Source of the DNA: an uncultured Bacilli bacterium
GTDB taxonomy: Bacteria > Bacillota_I > Bacilli_A > RF39 > UBA660
Reading direction: 5' to 3'
DNA: 5,610 nucleotides
Assembly: GCA_944332645.1 (NCBI GenBank)
Contig: CALVKK010000065.1
Location: 1 to 5,610, forward strand
The position numbers and the translations under genes are program-made. Shown in pieces: positions 5,390 through 5,610 of the stretch (position 1 is its first letter; each line of letters starts with the position of its first letter). The notes under the pieces are model-generated. The model had not been told where the DNA came from, ran no database searches, and saw only the letters and a list, made by a program, of their open reading frames with translations.

Positions 5390-5411
5390 ATAAAGGGTAA
5401 ATAAAGGGTAT
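5390..5411. repeat. Tandem ATAAAGGGTA repeat, 11-base period
   Basis: ATAAAGGGTAA (5390-5400) is followed by ATAAAGGGTAT (5401-5411), with a partial further unit TAAAGTAAT just after. The sequence differs from the ACCATTAAAA units next to it, so two kinds of phased repeat lie side by side. Confidence 0.45.
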
Positions 5412-5443
5412 AAAGTAATGTAATTTAATATTAAAAAATCAAA

Positions 5444-5473
5444 GACTTCAGCAATCACTGAAGTTGTTTTTTT
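5444..5473 (+). terminator. Rho-independent terminator
   Basis: ACTTCAG (5445-5451) pairs with CTGAAGT (5458-5464) around a 6-base loop, extended by a G-T wobble (5444/5465), and is followed by seven T (5467-5473). No plus-strand gene is seen directly before it. It may back up the 5301-5335 hairpin for transcription from the left. Confidence 0.65.
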
Positions 5474-5483
5474 GTAGGTTTTT

Positions 5484-5567
5484 ATGGAAAAAGAAAAATT
5501 TAATAGTTTAATAGATGAAATAAACAAAATTGCAAGATTAAATATTTTACAGTATAAAATAGAATAA
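5484..5567 (+). CDS. Possible 27-residue peptide (doubtful)
   Basis: An ATG at 5484 opens a 27-codon frame ending at TAA 5565-5567. The peptide is charged and probably helical (MEKEKFNSLIDEINKIARL...). The Shine-Dalgarno is poor (GTAGG six bases away) and a terminator ends 11 bases upstream, so expression would need a promoter in the terminator itself. It is listed because it is the only small frame with protein-like composition in this gap. Confidence 0.2.
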   Translation: MEKEKFNSLIDEINKIARLNILQYKIE

Positions 5568-5594
5568 ACCTTTTAATTAAAGAAAGAGAACTAT

Positions 5595-5610
5595 ATGTTT
5601 CAAAGACAAC
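5595..5610 (+). CDS. Possible start of a gene running off the right edge
   Basis: ATG 5595 begins MFQRQ and is open to the window end. It is preceded by the purine stretch AAAGAGA about six bases away, similar to the AAAGGAGAACTAT before the membrane-protein start at 147. Only five codons are visible, so no product can be given. Confidence 0.3.

Noticed and set aside
5352..5411. CRISPR array or plasmid iterons
   Set aside because: Units are 10-11 bases without spacers, too short for CRISPR, and no replication gene is nearby to support iterons.

Overview
The window is very AT-rich. It has strong AGGAGG-type ribosome binding sites, GTG and TTG starts, and a TnpV-family accessory gene, which together suggest a low-GC Firmicute, most likely Clostridium or a close relative. 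The species cannot be read from the sequence.

Layout, left to right. (1) Positions 1-127 hold the last 25 codons of an upstream gene and a terminator-like hairpin. (2) A small three-helix membrane protein of unknown function follows (147-506). (3) An AT-rich gap holds a candidate promoter and a Spo0A-box-like site. (4) A tightly packed plus-strand operon (585-4281) is a complete type II CBASS anti-phage system. It encodes a DncV-like CD-NTase, a Cap2 E2-E1 fusion, a Cap3 JAMM isopeptidase and a Cap15-type effector with two membrane helices and a beta-barrel. It ends in a strong terminator (4281-4330). (5) Two translationally linked minus-strand genes follow: tnpV (4681-5037) and an unrecognised 98-codon gene (4372-4668). 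(6) From 5038 to 5610 there is no convincing gene. This stretch holds phased short repeats, several hairpins and a 45-base fragment matching the 3' part of a Met(CAT) tRNA from anticodon loop to CCA. The fragment looks like the far attachment site of a tRNA-integrating element.

How the genes should work together, by family knowledge: Cap2 activates and conjugates the C-terminus of the CD-NTase and so primes it. Cap3 reverses this. When a phage is sensed, the CD-NTase makes a cyclic oligonucleotide that switches on Cap15, which damages the inner membrane and stops the infected cell. All catalytic residues expected in the three enzymes are visible, so the system looks intact.

The CBASS system itself is a known type. 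The less expected points are a minimal ATG-TAA start-stop with a perfect Shine-Dalgarno just ahead of cap2, a possible internal start at the E2/E1 boundary of cap2, a Spo0A-like site at the operon promoter, the uncharacterised membrane protein in front, and the tRNA fragment that suggests the island is mobile.
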